Assembly (NCBI RefSeq): GCF_019669925.1
Contig: NZ_AP019779.1
Span: 945,001 to 1,009,000 of the forward strand
Source of the DNA: Methanobrevibacter arboriphilus
GTDB lineage: Archaea > Methanobacteriota > Methanobacteria > Methanobacteriales > Methanobacteriaceae
Direction of reading: 5' to 3'
Length of the DNA stretch: 64,000 nt
The position numbers were made by a program, and so were the translations under genes. Shown in pieces: positions 9,705 to 20,329 of this stretch. Below the pieces are notes generated by a model, which was not told the origin of the DNA, ran no database searches, and saw nothing but the letters and a program-made list of their open reading frames with translations. Each line of letters starts with the position of its first letter. Position 1 is the stretch's first letter.

Positions 9705-10622
9705 TCATTTTAACTCATTTAAAAAAGTACATGCCCTACATATTTCATTTGAAGAGGGTTCACCACAAATAGCACAACTCTCAAAATTAAATTCACTTTT
9801 ATATTCTTTATTTAAAGCTTTTTTGATTTTATCAAAACCTCTAAGCGTAGAATACATAATAGTAGGATGATCTTTAGACAAATTTTTAATTATTTGTCCA
9901 ATTTCACCTCTAAAAGATTCTTCTGAATAAGGACAGCCTGCAAAATGGACTTCTAAGTCCTTTGCTAAAACATATAATCCAATTTCTTTTTCAGGAATCT
10001 CTCTAAGAGGTTTTATTTTTGGAGTAAAAAGTGGACTTTTTGAATCTGTTTTAGGACCTATTTTAGTTAAATTGTCAACATTTCCTTCAAGATAATTCAT
10101 CAATATTGCTTGAGTTTCATCATCAAGGTTGTGACCAGTAGCAATTTTAGTAGCAGAAAAATCTCTTGCAGCTCGATTTATTATCCAACGACGAAATACT
10201 CCACAATAAGTACATGACCCTCTATGATTAGGGATTTTCATCATCTCATCAAGAGTAATATTGAAAGAGTCTTTGAATGAAACTACTTTATGTTCTATTC
10301 CAAGTCTTTTTGCATGACGAATAGCTATTTCAACACCATCTTGGCGATATCCACTTATCCCTTCATCAACAGTTACAGCACAAATATCTATTATATTACG
10401 CTTTCTAAAAGTATCAAGAATATCAAGAAGAGTTACACTATCTTTACCTCCTGAAAGAGCTACAAGAACCTTGTCTCCTTTTTCAAGAAGTTCTTCTTTT
10501 TTTATAGTCTTTATTACTTTTTTCTGAATACTTTCAATAAAGCATTCTTTACATAAAACCTGTCCTGATTGTTTTCTCTTTATTATTATCTTGGGATTTC
10601 CACATTTTGTACAATTTTCCAT
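9705..10622 (-). CDS. tRNA 2-thiolation enzyme, TtuA/NcsA family
   Basis: ATP-dependent tRNA thiolase that activates a uridine of tRNA and inserts sulfur. Domains in order: an N-terminal zinc finger (Cys 4, 7, 24 and 27), a PP-loop ATP pyrophosphatase site SGGKDS (57-62), and a C-terminal second zinc finger (CAICGEP...CRAC). Three further cysteines, at 137 and 140 (SCTYCG) and 230 (AGCPYSE), correspond to the labile [4Fe-4S] site known in TtuA. The 305-residue length fits. The gene precedes a Gly-Gly-ending sulfur carrier on the same strand, which matches the TtuA-TtuB partnership. Whether the target is U54 (TtuA) or U34 (Ncs6) cannot be settled by reading alone. Confidence 0.85.
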   Translation of the reverse strand: MENCTKCGNPKIIIKRKQSGQVLCKECFIESIQKKVIKTIKKEELLEKGDKVLVALSGGKDSVTLLDILDTFRKRNIIDICAVTVDEGISGYRQDGVEIAIRHAKRLGIEHKVVSFKDSFNITLDEMMKIPNHRGSCTYCGVFRRWIINRAARDFSATKIATGHNLDDETQAILMNYLEGNVDNLTKIGPKTDSKSPLFTPKIKPLREIPEKEIGLYVLAKDLEVHFAGCPYSEESFRGEIGQIIKNLSKDHPTIMYSTLRGFDKIKKALNKEYKSEFNFESCAICGEPSSNEICRACTFLNELK

Positions 10623-10839
10623 AATATGCCACTATAATTTTTATAAGATTATTTAAAATATTACTAATATATCTTATTATAAACTATATTTTAGATTAAA
10701 TTTATAATAAATATATCTATCAAAAATAATCTATCAATAATATATTCATTAAGAATATATCTATTAAAATTATATTTTTAAAAATTGATATTAAAAATTG
10801 TATATTTATACAAAAACATCAACAAGTAAAAGTGGTATA

Positions 10840-11424
10840 ATGAATAAAAAAAATATAATCATTATAGGAATTATAATAATAATCTGTATAATTGGTGCTT
10901 ATTTTATTTTTAGTAGCTTAAATAATCAAAACAATTCTAATAATAATTCCAATAATGCTAATGATATTATTAATACTAACAATAATATTAATAATATTAG
11001 TGATGAATCTTTTGAGCTTAAAGGTGAAAAAACTACTATTAATGGATTAATAACTATGATCCCTAGTAAATATTCTAATGGAACTATTAAAGCTAGTTCG
11101 GGTATTGAAACTTATGGAAAGTATGATGATGATAGTATTTATATTACAGTTTATGATGATTCTTCCCAAGGAGAGAAAGTTTATCATGGAGATATAGATT
11201 ATTTCGCTTATGGAATAGCTAATAACGATAACAATCCCAAAAGAGAAAACATAACAATAGCAAACCACACAATACTCTATGTGACTCAACATTCAGATAC
11301 AAGAGGAGATTATAGATTAGCTTTCTTTGAAGTGAATGGTAAAAAAGTCCTTATTGAGTGGTTAGGAAATGAAGTTACTCCAGATATTAATAATATAATT
11401 CAGGGTTTCTATAAATTAAACTAA
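10840..11424 (+). CDS. Membrane-anchored PsbP/DcrB-like hypothetical protein
   Basis: Unrecognised protein of 194 residues. A Lys-rich start and one hydrophobic helix (IIIIGIIIIICIIGAYFIF) are followed by an Asn-rich spacer (about residues 32-60) and a compact domain of alternating beta strands outside the membrane. The pattern INGLITMIPSKYSNG...ANHTILYV...VLIEW resembles small PsbP/DcrB-like lipoprotein domains common in Methanobacteriales. The ATG at 10840 is preferred over an in-frame TTG at 10798 because it places the charged residues directly before the membrane helix, and a GTGGTATA-type site precedes it. It probably faces the pseudoperiplasm. Function unknown; it stands alone between two reverse-strand genes. 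Confidence 0.6.
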   Translation: MNKKNIIIIGIIIIICIIGAYFIFSSLNNQNNSNNNSNNANDIINTNNNINNISDESFELKGEKTTINGLITMIPSKYSNGTIKASSGIETYGKYDDDSIYITVYDDSSQGEKVYHGDIDYFAYGIANNDNNPKRENITIANHTILYVTQHSDTRGDYRLAFFEVNGKKVLIEWLGNEVTPDINNIIQGFYKLN

Positions 11425-11582
11425 AATAAAACTATAAAATTAAAATAAAGCAAAAAAAATTACTGATAATAAAAAATAAGACATAATAATCCCCAATATT
11501 TAAAAATTTAGAAGAGAGATTCCTAAAGTAATCACAAAATATATAATTATAATAAATAGTAATACATATATTTATATAATAA

Positions 11583-13202
11583 TCAGTTTAAATCAAGCGA
11601 TCTTTTAAATAGATCAAAGTCTTGAACATATTCTTTACCTGTAATCATAGCAATTTCTGCTTTTTGAAGCTCAGAACCTAAATAAGCAGCATGTTCCAAT
11701 CTTGTAACAATTCCTTGTCTTACCAACTCATCATAAATCTCTTTCACATATCTTCCTTCGATAGTCAAGTCAGGGATTGTTTTTTTAAAGTGAGTAACAA
11801 TAATTTTACTGTTTCTAGGGTCGATAGCATGCTCAACCCTAATCTTAAAACTTCCTGCAGGATCAAGAATAAACCGAACAGATTCTGTTGCTTTTTCTAA
11901 TGGAACATCAAAATCAGAATTCTCGTAATCTTCATAAATATCTTTTCTTTTCTTTTTATCTTTATATAAAATAAGATTAATACCAAGATCTTTAGGAATA
12001 GATCCTCTTTGCTTAGCTAAAAACATCATTTTACTAGAAATAGCTAATTCATAAACGCTTCCAAGAGTTTTTCCACTTTCTTCAGGAGTGAAAAGAATAC
12101 TAGCTCCAAGTTCCATAGCTATTCCAGAAAGTAGAGCATTTACGCCAACAGAATCAGTGTCCACAAGTTCATTAACATTTCCAACTCCAAAAAACATTGG
12201 TTCTTTCATTTTTTCATGATATTTCCTACAAGCTAAAATTGAATCAACAATACTACTACTATTAACAGGATCTAAAATCAAATCAGCTATTATTTGAACA
12301 TCTGCATCAATACATATTTTAGCTAACTCTATCATAGAATTTACTCTTTCATCAACTGTGTGTGGAACTTTTTCCTCACTAAAGTTAGTTGGTAATGCTA
12401 CAGCAGGAACATTATATTTTTTTAAAAGAGGCAGAACTTCTTTATAGTTTCCTAAATCAATACTAAGAACCAAATCAATTCCATTTTCAATAGCCACAGA
12501 AATTTCTTTTGGATTCAATGTATCAATACTAAGAGCTTTATTTCCAACAATAGGGCGTAGTGTGGTTATCATATCAGGGATCTTATCTGAAAAATCTTCT
12601 CCAGCTACCATCCCAATATCAATCATGTCTGCACCATTTATCAAAAAGTACTCACATTTTCTGATAAGTTCTTCTTTAGTTAAAATAGGTGCATTAGCTA
12701 TTTCAGCTAAAATTCTCATTGGAAAATCTTCGCCAACCGTTAAATTTCCAACTAATATATTATTAGGCTTTTCAAGCAACTTTTTTCTGTTTTGAATATC
12801 TGATTCAAATTCATTTATTAATTTAATAGCTTTTTTTCTTTTTTCTTCTTCAATTAATTTATCTGCAGGTTTAGAAGTTGAAAGTTTTAAGTCGTCAATC
12901 AGATCTAATACCATCCCAATATCTGCCCCATCGGTTGGTCCTTTAAATGTTGGAATGTTTAAAGATTCAGATATTTCATCAGTAGATTTCCTCATAAGTC
13001 CTGGAGTGATAATAAGATCAATAGAACCATTATTTAACTCTTCTTCATAGTTATTTTTCAATTCTTTAATTATCATTCTTGGAGTCAAAAACGCAGCTAT
13101 TTGTGAATCGGCTAAATGGACAATAACTTCCCTATCAGACTCTGAAGCAACTTTTTCAACTGAAGAATATGCTAAATTTCCAGTTACAATAAGTATTGTC
13201 AT
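11583..13202 (-). CDS. Dihydropteroate synthase-like protein (methanopterin-related)
   Basis: A 539-residue protein of the archaeal dihydropteroate synthase-related family (the TIGR00284 type), expected in tetrahydromethanopterin biosynthesis. An N-terminal domain ([19 protein letters not shown] onward) precedes a TIM barrel with the pterin-binding-like motifs [17 protein letters not shown] and [10 protein letters not shown], followed by a C-terminal domain with [20 protein letters not shown]. The genuine substrate is unproven; family members have been proposed to join a pterin precursor to an arylamine. The ATG has a modest GAGATTTT upstream. It is monocistronic, convergent with the 10840 gene and divergent from por. 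Confidence 0.8.
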   Translation of the reverse strand: MTILIVTGNLAYSSVEKVASESDREVIVHLADSQIAAFLTPRMIIKELKNNYEEELNNGSIDLIITPGLMRKSTDEISESLNIPTFKGPTDGADIGMVLDLIDDLKLSTSKPADKLIEEEKRKKAIKLINEFESDIQNRKKLLEKPNNILVGNLTVGEDFPMRILAEIANAPILTKEELIRKCEYFLINGADMIDIGMVAGEDFSDKIPDMITTLRPIVGNKALSIDTLNPKEISVAIENGIDLVLSIDLGNYKEVLPLLKKYNVPAVALPTNFSEEKVPHTVDERVNSMIELAKICIDADVQIIADLILDPVNSSSIVDSILACRKYHEKMKEPMFFGVGNVNELVDTDSVGVNALLSGIAMELGASILFTPEESGKTLGSVYELAISSKMMFLAKQRGSIPKDLGINLILYKDKKKRKDIYEDYENSDFDVPLEKATESVRFILDPAGSFKIRVEHAIDPRNSKIIVTHFKKTIPDLTIEGRYVKEIYDELVRQGIVTRLEHAAYLGSELQKAEIAMITGKEYVQDFDLFKRSLDLN

Positions 13203-13669
13203 AAAATCTCAACTTTTATTTTCATAATTATTCTTATAATTTTTTATAATTGTTTTTATTTTTTATAATTCTTTTTTATAATAATTATCTTTTATAGATT
13301 ATTATGATTATATAGGATTATTTTTATAATTATATATTTAATAATGGATAATATATATTTAATAATTGATAAATTATTTTATTAAATAAACTGTTTCATT
13401 ATGTTGTTTTATTATATTGTTAATTATAATTAATTCATTAAATTGATTTTATTAAAATTTATATTTTATTAAGTTAATTTATTAAATTAATTTATTAAAT
13501 TATATCTCTAAATTCATATTTTTAATTAATAATAAATAATAATAGTAATAATAGTGATAATAATAGTAATATTTATTTTTTAATAATAATGAATAATTTT
13601 ATAACATTGTAAAAGTTTATATATCTTGTAATTTATAATGATTATACATGATGAATGGAGGAAATTTGA
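13203..13669. other. Divergent intergenic region upstream of por
   Basis: Very AT-rich spacer between the dihydropteroate synthase-like gene and porC. It contains the por promoter and ribosome site near its right end, plus simple ATT/TAA repeats (for example near 13430-13510). No gene or structured RNA is seen. Confidence 0.5.
13616..13623 (+). promoter_or_regulatory. Candidate TATA box of the por operon
   Basis: AAAAG followed by TTTATATA lies about 50 bases before the porC ATG, as a BRE/TATA pair would. Transcription would begin near 13645, leaving a short leader that contains the strong GGAGG at 13657-13661. Confidence 0.5.
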
Positions 13670-14200
13670 ATGATTGAAATTCGTTTTCACGGCCGTGGAG
13701 GACAAGGTGCCGTTACCGCAGCAGAGATATTAGCAAAGGCTGCATTCGAAGATGGGAAATTTTCACAAGCATTTCCGTTCTTTGGAGTAGAAAGACGGGG
13801 CGCTCCTGTTATGGCTTTCACAAGAATTGATGATAAACCTATACAAATAAGATATCAAGTTCAAAATCCTGATTATGTGGTTGTCCTTGACGATGGATTG
13901 TTAGATGTTGTAAATGTCTTTTCTGGAATAAAAAATGACAGTTCTATAATTATAAACACAAATAAAGAAGAAAACCTAGAAAAAAATAAGGACAAAGAAA
14001 TTTATAATATTGATGCAACAGGAATTGCTTTAGAAAATCTAGGAGTTCCTATTGTAAATACTATTATGTTAGGATCATTTGCAAAAAAAAGTGGCGAAGT
14101 GTCTCTTGAGTCTATTATTAAAGTTATAAAAGAAACTTTTCCTGGAAAACTTGGAGATAAAAATTCAAAGGCCGCTGAAATTGCTTATAATCAAATTTAA
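13670..14200 (+). CDS. porC: Pyruvate:ferredoxin oxidoreductase gamma subunit
   Basis: Gamma subunit of the four-subunit archaeal pyruvate:ferredoxin oxidoreductase, which links acetyl-CoA, CO2 and reduced ferredoxin with pyruvate. The start [20 protein letters not shown] is the hallmark of the gamma domain, followed by [16 protein letters not shown] and NTIMLGSF; the 176-residue length is normal. GGAGG precedes the ATG. It heads the cluster porC-D-A-B-E-F, the order known from Methanothermobacter, and a TATA-like box lies about 50 bases upstream. In an autotrophic methanogen the complex runs mainly in the pyruvate-forming direction, drawing on acetyl-CoA from the ACDS complex encoded about 20 kb away. 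Confidence 0.93.
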
Positions 14201-14461
14201 TAGACTAAATTAATTTTTGAAGATTTCAAATATTTTTATAATATTCTAAAATATTTTAAAATATTTTTAAATTTATAATAAATTTTTAAAGTTATGCTAA
14301 TAATCTTAAAGTTATAGTATAACTTTTAATACAAAATATAACTCTATAATAAAAGAATAATTCAATAATAGAATAATTTTATAATTAATTTTATAATATA
14401 AATAATTCTATAATAAAATAATTTTATAATAAAGATTTAATTTTAAACATAAGGTGATTAA

Positions 14462-14704
14462 ATGGATTCTGTTGGAGGAGCTGTAAAAACCCCTGGAAGT
14501 ACTAGAAATAATAAAACAGGAAGTTGGAGAACATTTAAACCTATTCTTGATAAAGAAAAGTGTATTGATTGTGATAACTGTATTATGTTCTGTCCAGAAG
14601 GATGTATAAATAAAGATCATGATATAGATTATGATTATTGTAAAGGTTGCGGGATATGTGAAGTAGAATGCCCAGTGAAAGCGATCAAGATGGAAAGAGA
14701 ATAA
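14462..14704 (+). CDS. porD: Pyruvate:ferredoxin oxidoreductase delta subunit
   Basis: Ferredoxin-like delta subunit of 80 residues carrying two [4Fe-4S] motifs, [15 protein letters not shown] and [12 protein letters not shown], which pass electrons between the TPP site of PorAB and external ferredoxin. The N-terminal [19 protein letters not shown] is typical of PorD. AAGGTGAT lies three bases before the ATG, an almost ideal ribosome site. A 261-base AT-rich gap separates it from porC, which is longer than the other gaps in the operon, and porA follows after 110 bases. Confidence 0.93.
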   Translation: MDSVGGAVKTPGSTRNNKTGSWRTFKPILDKEKCIDCDNCIMFCPEGCINKDHDIDYDYCKGCGICEVECPVKAIKMERE

Positions 14705-14814
14705 TCAATCAAAGAAAATAATCAATCATACTAATTAGAAAGCATTAATTTAAATGGAAAACATCAAATGAAAAATTTAAGATTTAAAAATTAAAAAACA
14801 TAGGAGAATTATAA

Positions 14815-15957
14815 ATGACAAAAAAAGTTATGACAGCTAACAGAGCAGTTTCTGAAGCTGTAAAATTAGCTAAACCAAAAGTTATTCCTGTTTATCCTAT
14901 CACTCCACAAACATCAATTTCAGAATATCTTGCACAATTTGTAGCTGATGGAGATATTGATGCAGAATATATTAGAGTTGAATCAGAACATAGTGCTATA
15001 AGTGCTGCTGTTGGAGCATGTGGAGCAGGAGTAAGAGTCTTTACAGCCACTTCATCCCAAGGATTAATGTTAATGCATGAAATATTGTTTGCTGCTGCAG
15101 GAATGAGGATGCCAATAGTGATGGCTGATGCAAACAGAGCAATATCTGCACCATTAAGTATTTGGAATGACCAACAAGATTCCATAGCACAAAGAGATTC
15201 TGGATGGATGCAAATCTATGTTGAAAATGGACAAGATGCTCTTGACTCTATACTTATGGCATATAAAACATCAGAAAATAATAAAGTATTATTACCATCT
15301 ATGGTATGCTTAGATGGGTTTATATTAACCCATACAGTAGAACCTGTAGAAATCCCTAGCCAAGAACAAGTAGATAAATTCCTTCCAGAATATAAACCAG
15401 AACATGCATTTTTAAATCCAGAAGCACCAATGTCACTTGGAACATTAACAGATCCAGATTATTATATGGAAGCAAGATATCAAATTGAAGAAGCCATGGA
15501 AAACTCTTTAAAAGTAATTGAAAAAACAAACCAAGAGTTTGAAGAAATATTTGGAAGAAAATATGATCTTGTTGAAGAATACAAATGTGAAGATGCTGAA
15601 ATCATTATAGTTGCTATGGGATCAATTTGTAGTACAGTAAGAGTTTGTGTTGATGAAATGAGGGATCGTGGCGAAAAAGTTGGACTTTTAAAAATAAGAG
15701 TTTATAGACCATTCCCACAAGAACAAATACAAAAAGCAGTGCAAAATGCTAAAAAAGTTGCAGTACTTGATAAAAATATTTCTTTCGGTGTTGGTGGAGC
15801 ATTGTACAATGATATCAAAGCAAAAATTGATATTGAAGCATATGATTTCATCATAGGGCTTGGAGGAAGAGATATAACACCGAATTATATTGAAGAAGTA
15901 GTTGAAAAAACTAAAAACCCTGAAAAAGATGTTACTTGGATTGGTTTAAAAGAATAA
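14815..15957 (+). CDS. porA: Pyruvate:ferredoxin oxidoreductase alpha subunit
   Basis: Alpha subunit of 380 residues carrying the pyrimidine-binding and transketolase C-terminal-like domains of the TPP enzyme. It has [18 protein letters not shown] and [17 protein letters not shown] at the N-terminus, the active-site-region [14 protein letters not shown], and the C-terminal [22 protein letters not shown] precedes the ATG. It lies between porD and porB in the conserved order with a short 38-base gap to porB, so translation is probably coordinated. Confidence 0.95.
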   Translation: MTKKVMTANRAVSEAVKLAKPKVIPVYPITPQTSISEYLAQFVADGDIDAEYIRVESEHSAISAAVGACGAGVRVFTATSSQGLMLMHEILFAAAGMRMPIVMADANRAISAPLSIWNDQQDSIAQRDSGWMQIYVENGQDALDSILMAYKTSENNKVLLPSMVCLDGFILTHTVEPVEIPSQEQVDKFLPEYKPEHAFLNPEAPMSLGTLTDPDYYMEARYQIEEAMENSLKVIEKTNQEFEEIFGRKYDLVEEYKCEDAEIIIVAMGSICSTVRVCVDEMRDRGEKVGLLKIRVYRPFPQEQIQKAVQNAKKVAVLDKNISFGVGGALYNDIKAKIDIEAYDFIIGLGGRDITPNYIEEVVEKTKNPEKDVTWIGLKE

Positions 15958-15995
15958 AAGCAGACTATATAAAATTAACATAGGAGAGAAATTAT

Positions 15996-16865
15996 ATGAA
16001 ATTACCTGAAGAAGAACTTTTAGCACCAGGACACAGAGGTTGTGCTGGTTGTGGAGCTACCATAGGAGTAAGGTTAGCATTAAAAGCATTAGGTAGGAAT
16101 ACTGTAGCTATTTCAGCTACTGGTTGTTTAGAAGTTATTACAACTCCTTTCCCTGAAACTGCATGGGAAATACCTTGGATACATGTAGCTTTTGAAAATG
16201 CTGGTGCTGTTGCATCTGGTGTTGAAAGTGCACTTAAAGCTCAAGGAAAAACAGATGTTAATGTAGTAGCTTTTGGTGGTGATGGAGGAACTGCAGACAT
16301 AGGTATGCAATCATTATCAGGAGCCATGGAGAGAGGACATAACATGATATATATCTGTTATGATAATGAAGCTTATATGAATACTGGAATTCAAAGAAGT
16401 GCTTCTACACCTTATGGTGCATCTACTACAACTTCCCCACATGGAAAAGATAGTTTTGGAGAAGATAAACCTAAAAAAAATGTTCCTCTTATTATGGCAG
16501 CACATGGCGTACCATATGTAGCTACAGCTTCAATTGCATACCCTGAAGATTTTATGAGAAAGGTTAAAAAAGCATCTGAAGTTGATGGTCCGGCTTACAT
16601 ACATTTAAATCAACCATGTACCACTGGTTGGGGATATAGTCCTTCAAAAACTATTGAACTTGGAAGGTTAGCTGTTGAAACAGGTTCTTGGGCATTATAC
16701 GAAATTGAAAATGGTGACTTCAAGTTAACATATAAACCACAGGATAGAAAACCTGTAAATGAATTTTTAAATGCTCAAAAAAGGTTTAAACATCTTTCAG
16801 ATGAAGAAAAAGAAAGAATACAAGATTATGTTGATAATCAATGTGCAGAATTAGGAATAAAATAA
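15996..16865 (+). CDS. porB: Pyruvate:ferredoxin oxidoreductase beta subunit
   Basis: Beta subunit of 289 residues holding the TPP pyrophosphate-binding domain and the proximal cluster. [13 protein letters not shown] supplies cluster-ligand cysteines, and [21 protein letters not shown] followed by [12 protein letters not shown] is the TPP-Mg binding motif (GDG...N). The later CTTGWGY contributes another Cys. GGAGAG precedes the ATG. It is followed after 21 bases by porE, showing tight operon packing. Confidence 0.95.
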   Translation: MKLPEEELLAPGHRGCAGCGATIGVRLALKALGRNTVAISATGCLEVITTPFPETAWEIPWIHVAFENAGAVASGVESALKAQGKTDVNVVAFGGDGGTADIGMQSLSGAMERGHNMIYICYDNEAYMNTGIQRSASTPYGASTTTSPHGKDSFGEDKPKKNVPLIMAAHGVPYVATASIAYPEDFMRKVKKASEVDGPAYIHLNQPCTTGWGYSPSKTIELGRLAVETGSWALYEIENGDFKLTYKPQDRKPVNEFLNAQKRFKHLSDEEKERIQDYVDNQCAELGIK

Positions 16866-16886
16866 ATATATACTGGAGGGCTGAAG

Positions 16887-17381
16887 TTGGAAAAAATATT
16901 AGTACAACCAGATTTATGTAATGGTTGTTTAGACTGTGAAAGTGCTTGTTGCGGACTTTATGGAACTTCCAGAATAAACATTAGAGAAATTGAAGGGACA
17001 TACTATCCAATAATATGTCAACAGTGTGAAGATGCTCCTTGTAAAGCAATATGTCCAACAGAAGCTATTATAGGAAAAGGAGTTGAAGAAGATAAGTGTA
17101 TAGCTTGTGGACTTTGTATGATGGTTTGTCCATTTGGAGCTGTAAGTGTAGAAGATAAGAAAGCTCAAAAATGTAATCAATGCGAAGATAGAGATGGTGG
17201 TCCTGCTTGTATTAAAGCATGTTCTAAAAGAGCTATTTCACTAATCGATATTGATAAAATTAAACTTCAAAAACAAAAAGAACATTTATCAAAATTAGCT
17301 GGAACATCAAAACCTAAAGCTAAAGGCATTGTAAGTATACTAACTAGTAATTCAAGATCTAGTAGGTCTTTTAAGGATTAA
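16887..17381 (+). CDS. porE: Iron-sulfur protein of the por operon
   Basis: A 164-residue polyferredoxin-like protein with Cys motifs CNGCLDCESACC, CQQCEDAPCKAICP, CIACGLCMMVCP and CNQCEDRDGGPACIKAC, enough for about four [4Fe-4S] clusters. It probably acts as an electron-transfer adaptor for the Por complex. The start is TTG, decided by a strong GGAGGG placed eight bases before it. The arrangement of a central CP-rich motif followed by a less regular one is shared with PorF and with the iron-sulfur protein beside the cdh genes at 34 kb. Confidence 0.88.
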   Translation: MEKILVQPDLCNGCLDCESACCGLYGTSRINIREIEGTYYPIICQQCEDAPCKAICPTEAIIGKGVEEDKCIACGLCMMVCPFGAVSVEDKKAQKCNQCEDRDGGPACIKACSKRAISLIDIDKIKLQKQKEHLSKLAGTSKPKAKGIVSILTSNSRSSRSFKD

Positions 17382-17427
17382 ATAGTTTAATAAAAAATTA
17401 ATTAATGATTGATAAGAAGGTACAAAA

Positions 17428-17856
17428 ATGAGTGAATTAGTTTCAAATCCAGAACTCTGCGTAAGTTGTGCAAAATGTGAAAGAAATTGTCCAATGAATG
17501 CAATCAGAGTAAATGAAGGAGTACCTCTATTTTGCATGCATTGTACACCAGAAAAAGCACCTTGTTTAAATATATGCCCTGAAGGAGCTATTGAAGAACT
17601 TGGTGGGGCAATAGTTATTAATGGTGATAAATGTATTGGATGTGGAATGTGTAGAGATGTTTGTCCAATTGGGGCAATTTCTATGGATGAGATTGGTCTA
17701 GCAAAAAAATGTGATCTTTGCACAAATGAAGAAACCCAAAAATGTGTAGAATCTTGTCCAACAAATGCACTTAGTAATAATTCCATAGATATGGTTTCTA
17801 AAAAACAAAATAAAATAGCTAATGAACTTAAAAGATTAAAAGGAGTTATGAAGTAA
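17428..17856 (+). CDS. porF: Iron-sulfur protein of the por operon
   Basis: A 142-residue protein with Cys motifs CVSCAKCERNCP, CMHCTPEKAPCLNICP, CIGCGMCRDVCP and CDLCTNEETQKCVESCP. It closes the por cluster in the conserved order and presumably relays electrons together with PorE. AAGGT lies upstream of the ATG. The FCMHCTPEKAPC segment is nearly the same as FCMHCHPDKAPC in the cdh-associated protein at 33945-34427, suggesting related partner interfaces. A block of 9-base tandem repeats begins ten bases after the stop. Confidence 0.88.
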   Translation: MSELVSNPELCVSCAKCERNCPMNAIRVNEGVPLFCMHCTPEKAPCLNICPEGAIEELGGAIVINGDKCIGCGMCRDVCPIGAISMDEIGLAKKCDLCTNEETQKCVESCPTNALSNNSIDMVSKKQNKIANELKRLKGVMK

Positions 17857-18195
17857 TAACTTCTTACTAATTTTACTAATTTTACTAATTTTACTAATTT
17901 TACTAATTTTACTAATTTTACTAATTTTACTTAAAAATCATTTTATAATATTTTAATATTTCTATTTAATCCTAAACTGAAATATTATATAAATTAAAAC
18001 AAACTATTATAAATTAATTATACAAAATATAATCGATTCAATTTTTATATTATAAAATTATTAATTATAATCTCATAATTACCTCATATTCAATATTAAA
18101 ATATGATAAATTTAATATACTAAATTTTACAAATAAAGTTTATAGATACTCACTATTTTTAGAAATTCAATATAACAATTAAAGGGGAATAAGAG
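17857..18195. other. porF-fumA intergenic region
   Basis: It holds the 9-base tandem repeat at its left end, then plain AT-rich sequence, and the AAAGGGG ribosome site of the fumarase gene at its right end. No other gene is seen. Confidence 0.5.
17866..17928. repeat. Seven perfect copies of ACTAATTTT
   Basis: A 9-base unit is repeated seven times without error directly after porF, then degrades. The unit has no strong secondary structure. It sits in the porF-fumA spacer. Confidence 0.9.
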
Positions 18196-19050
18196 ATGAT
18201 TACAGAAAAAAAAGTTGAAGATACAATTTGTCAACTTTACAAAAAAGCAGCAATAAGTTTACCAGAAGATGTTAAAATATCGTTAGAATCTGCTCTTAAA
18301 GTAGAGAATGATGAATTACCCCAGCTAAATATTGAAGCTATTTTAAAAAATATTGAAGTTGCAGAAAAAAAAGCAATTCCAATGTGTCAAGATACAGGAT
18401 TGCCTATAATTTTTGTAAAAATTGGGAAAGTTGAATTTGAAGATAACAATATTTATGAAACAATATACAATGGGATAATAAAAGGAGTTCAAAAAGCAAC
18501 AAAAAAAACACCCCTTCGACCAAATATAGTGGATCCTATAACAAGAGAAAATAGTGGTAACAATAGTGGAACAATGATTCCTCAAATTGACATAGAATTA
18601 ATAAATGAAAATTATATTGAATTTACAATACTCCCCAAAGGATTTGGATCTGAGAATAATAATGCTTTGAAAATGGCTTTACCAGGAGAAGGTATAGAAG
18701 GAGTAAAAAATTTTGTAGTCGAAACTGTTTTAAAAGCTGGCGGAAAACCATGCCCCCCAATTGTAGTTGGAGTTGGAATAGGTGGAACCTCAGACCTTGC
18801 TTTGAAAACCGCTAAAAAAGCACTTCTTGAAAAATTAGGAGATAAAAATCCAGACCCTCTACTTAATAAACTAGAAGATTCAATATTAAAAGAAATAAAT
18901 AATAGTGGAATTGGTCCAATGGGATTGGGCGGTAAAACAACTGCATTAGGTGTTAAAGTCAAAAAAGTTTCTACACATACTGCAGGACTTCCTATTGGAG
19001 TATGTATTCAATGTTGGGCACATAGACACGCTACAGCAAGGTTAAAATAA
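18196..19050 (+). CDS. fumA: Fumarate hydratase, alpha (N-terminal type) subunit
   Basis: Alpha subunit of the two-subunit, [4Fe-4S] class I fumarase that interconverts malate and fumarate in the reductive branch of the incomplete TCA cycle. The 284-residue sequence has [50 protein letters not shown] and a terminal [16 protein letters not shown]. The cysteines at CQD, KPC and QCW are the expected cluster ligands. AAAGGGG precedes the ATG. The beta subunit is not in this window. Its position after por matches a physiological route from pyruvate through C4 acids. A reverse-strand phoU gene converges on it. Confidence 0.92.
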   Translation: MITEKKVEDTICQLYKKAAISLPEDVKISLESALKVENDELPQLNIEAILKNIEVAEKKAIPMCQDTGLPIIFVKIGKVEFEDNNIYETIYNGIIKGVQKATKKTPLRPNIVDPITRENSGNNSGTMIPQIDIELINENYIEFTILPKGFGSENNNALKMALPGEGIEGVKNFVVETVLKAGGKPCPPIVVGVGIGGTSDLALKTAKKALLEKLGDKNPDPLLNKLEDSILKEINNSGIGPMGLGGKTTALGVKVKKVSTHTAGLPIGVCIQCWAHRHATARLK

Positions 19051-19299
19051 ATTAATTAAAAATTATGGAATATTTATTAGAATATTATTTATTATAGAAG
19101 TTATTATAAAAAATATTAATTAAAAATATTAATTATCTTATTTAAAAGTATTAGAAATATATAAAAATATTGAGAATATTAAAAATATTAGGAATGTTAA
19201 TAATATTAGAATATAAAAAATTAAAAATTAGTTTAATAATTAGTTTAATAGTTAATTTAATATTTAGTCTAATTATTAGCCTAATTATTAGTTTTATGA

Positions 19300-19965
19300 T
19301 TAGTTTTTAGGTTTTTTAAAAGTCATCATAAATATTGTTCTCCTACCAATATCTACAGCCCTGTCAGCAATCCTTTCAAGGAATCTAGCTATAAATATTA
19401 GATTAATAGTTTGATTAATATTTTCTTTATCTTCAAACATATTATCTGTGACTTGTTCTAATATTGAATCAAATAAATCATCGACTTTATCATCATCATT
19501 TCTAAGCTCTTTTGCAGTATCTAAATTTTGATTTAAGAAAGCATAAAATCCTTTACTTAACATCATTTGGACATAATCTGCCATATATTGTAAATCTTCC
19601 ATTAATTTATCTGGGACAGACACATCCTTAATTAAAACAGATAAATCAGCTATATTAGAAGCTAAATAACCAATTCTTTTCATATGACTACTTACTCTTA
19701 TAGTAGATTCAATAAACATTAAATCTCCAGCAACTGGTTGTTCAACAGCTATAAACTTAATACATCTTCTCTCTAAGTCAAAAGCAGCTTGATCAATTTC
19801 TTTACTTTTCTCAACTACTTCATCAGCTATTTTTTCATCATAATCATTAAGTAAGGTAATAGCACTACGATGAGTTTCCATTACCATTTGTCCCATCTTT
19901 TCTGCTTCATCTTTCACATTGTTTATTCTATTTTTAAATGATATTCTTGGATATTCTTTATCCAT
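19300..19965 (-). CDS. phoU: Phosphate uptake regulator PhoU
   Basis: PhoU-type all-helical protein with two repeats of the PhoU domain. The repeats contain the metal-contacting motifs VSSHMKRIGYLASNIADL and IARFLERIADRAVDIG. It is the last gene of the pst cluster and is expected to modulate PstABC activity according to phosphate supply. An upstream in-frame ATG at 19974 exists, but AAGGGG directly abuts it; the second ATG, at 19965, has the proper nine-base spacing and is preferred, giving about 221 residues. A 364-base gap separates it from pstB, so it may have its own promoter. Confidence 0.9.
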   Translation of the reverse strand: MDKEYPRISFKNRINNVKDEAEKMGQMVMETHRSAITLLNDYDEKIADEVVEKSKEIDQAAFDLERRCIKFIAVEQPVAGDLMFIESTIRVSSHMKRIGYLASNIADLSVLIKDVSVPDKLMEDLQYMADYVQMMLSKGFYAFLNQNLDTAKELRNDDDKVDDLFDSILEQVTDNMFEDKENINQTINLIFIARFLERIADRAVDIGRRTIFMMTFKKPKN

Positions 19966-20329
19966 CAAGCACATCCCCTTGTTAAATTTGTTTAAAGTAT
20001 CAAATTATCAACTTTTTTAAATTAAAAATTATTAAGATTTAAAATGGATTTTTAAATTAAATCTTAATTCCAAATAATCTAATTATTATAAATTATCTTT
20101 ATTTTACAATAAATAGTTATCGAATCAATAGATAGCTAAATAACTGATTAAAAAATGAATTTCAATCATTATATAATTTATTAAATTAATAGTTTTAATT
20201 TAATAGCTCTATTTTAATATTTTTATTTTAATAGTTTTATTTTAATATATTATTTTAATAGAAATATTTCAATAATTTATTTTAATAATTTTATAAAATT
20301 TTCATGTCTTTTTGTTTACAAAGATTGTA
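19966..20329. other. pstB-phoU intergenic region
   Basis: AT-rich spacer with loosely repeated TTTTAATAG-like words between about 20185 and 20290. It contains the AAGGGG ribosome site of phoU. No gene is seen. Confidence 0.45.

Noticed and set aside
9664-9870. Forward ORF overlapping the TtuA/NcsA-like gene.
   Set aside because: It has no ribosome site, and the reverse-strand gene carries all expected catalytic motifs through this region.
17866-17928. Possible CRISPR array.
   Set aside because: The 9-base units are contiguous with no spacers; no cas genes are present. The other tandem repeats in the window likewise lack spacers.
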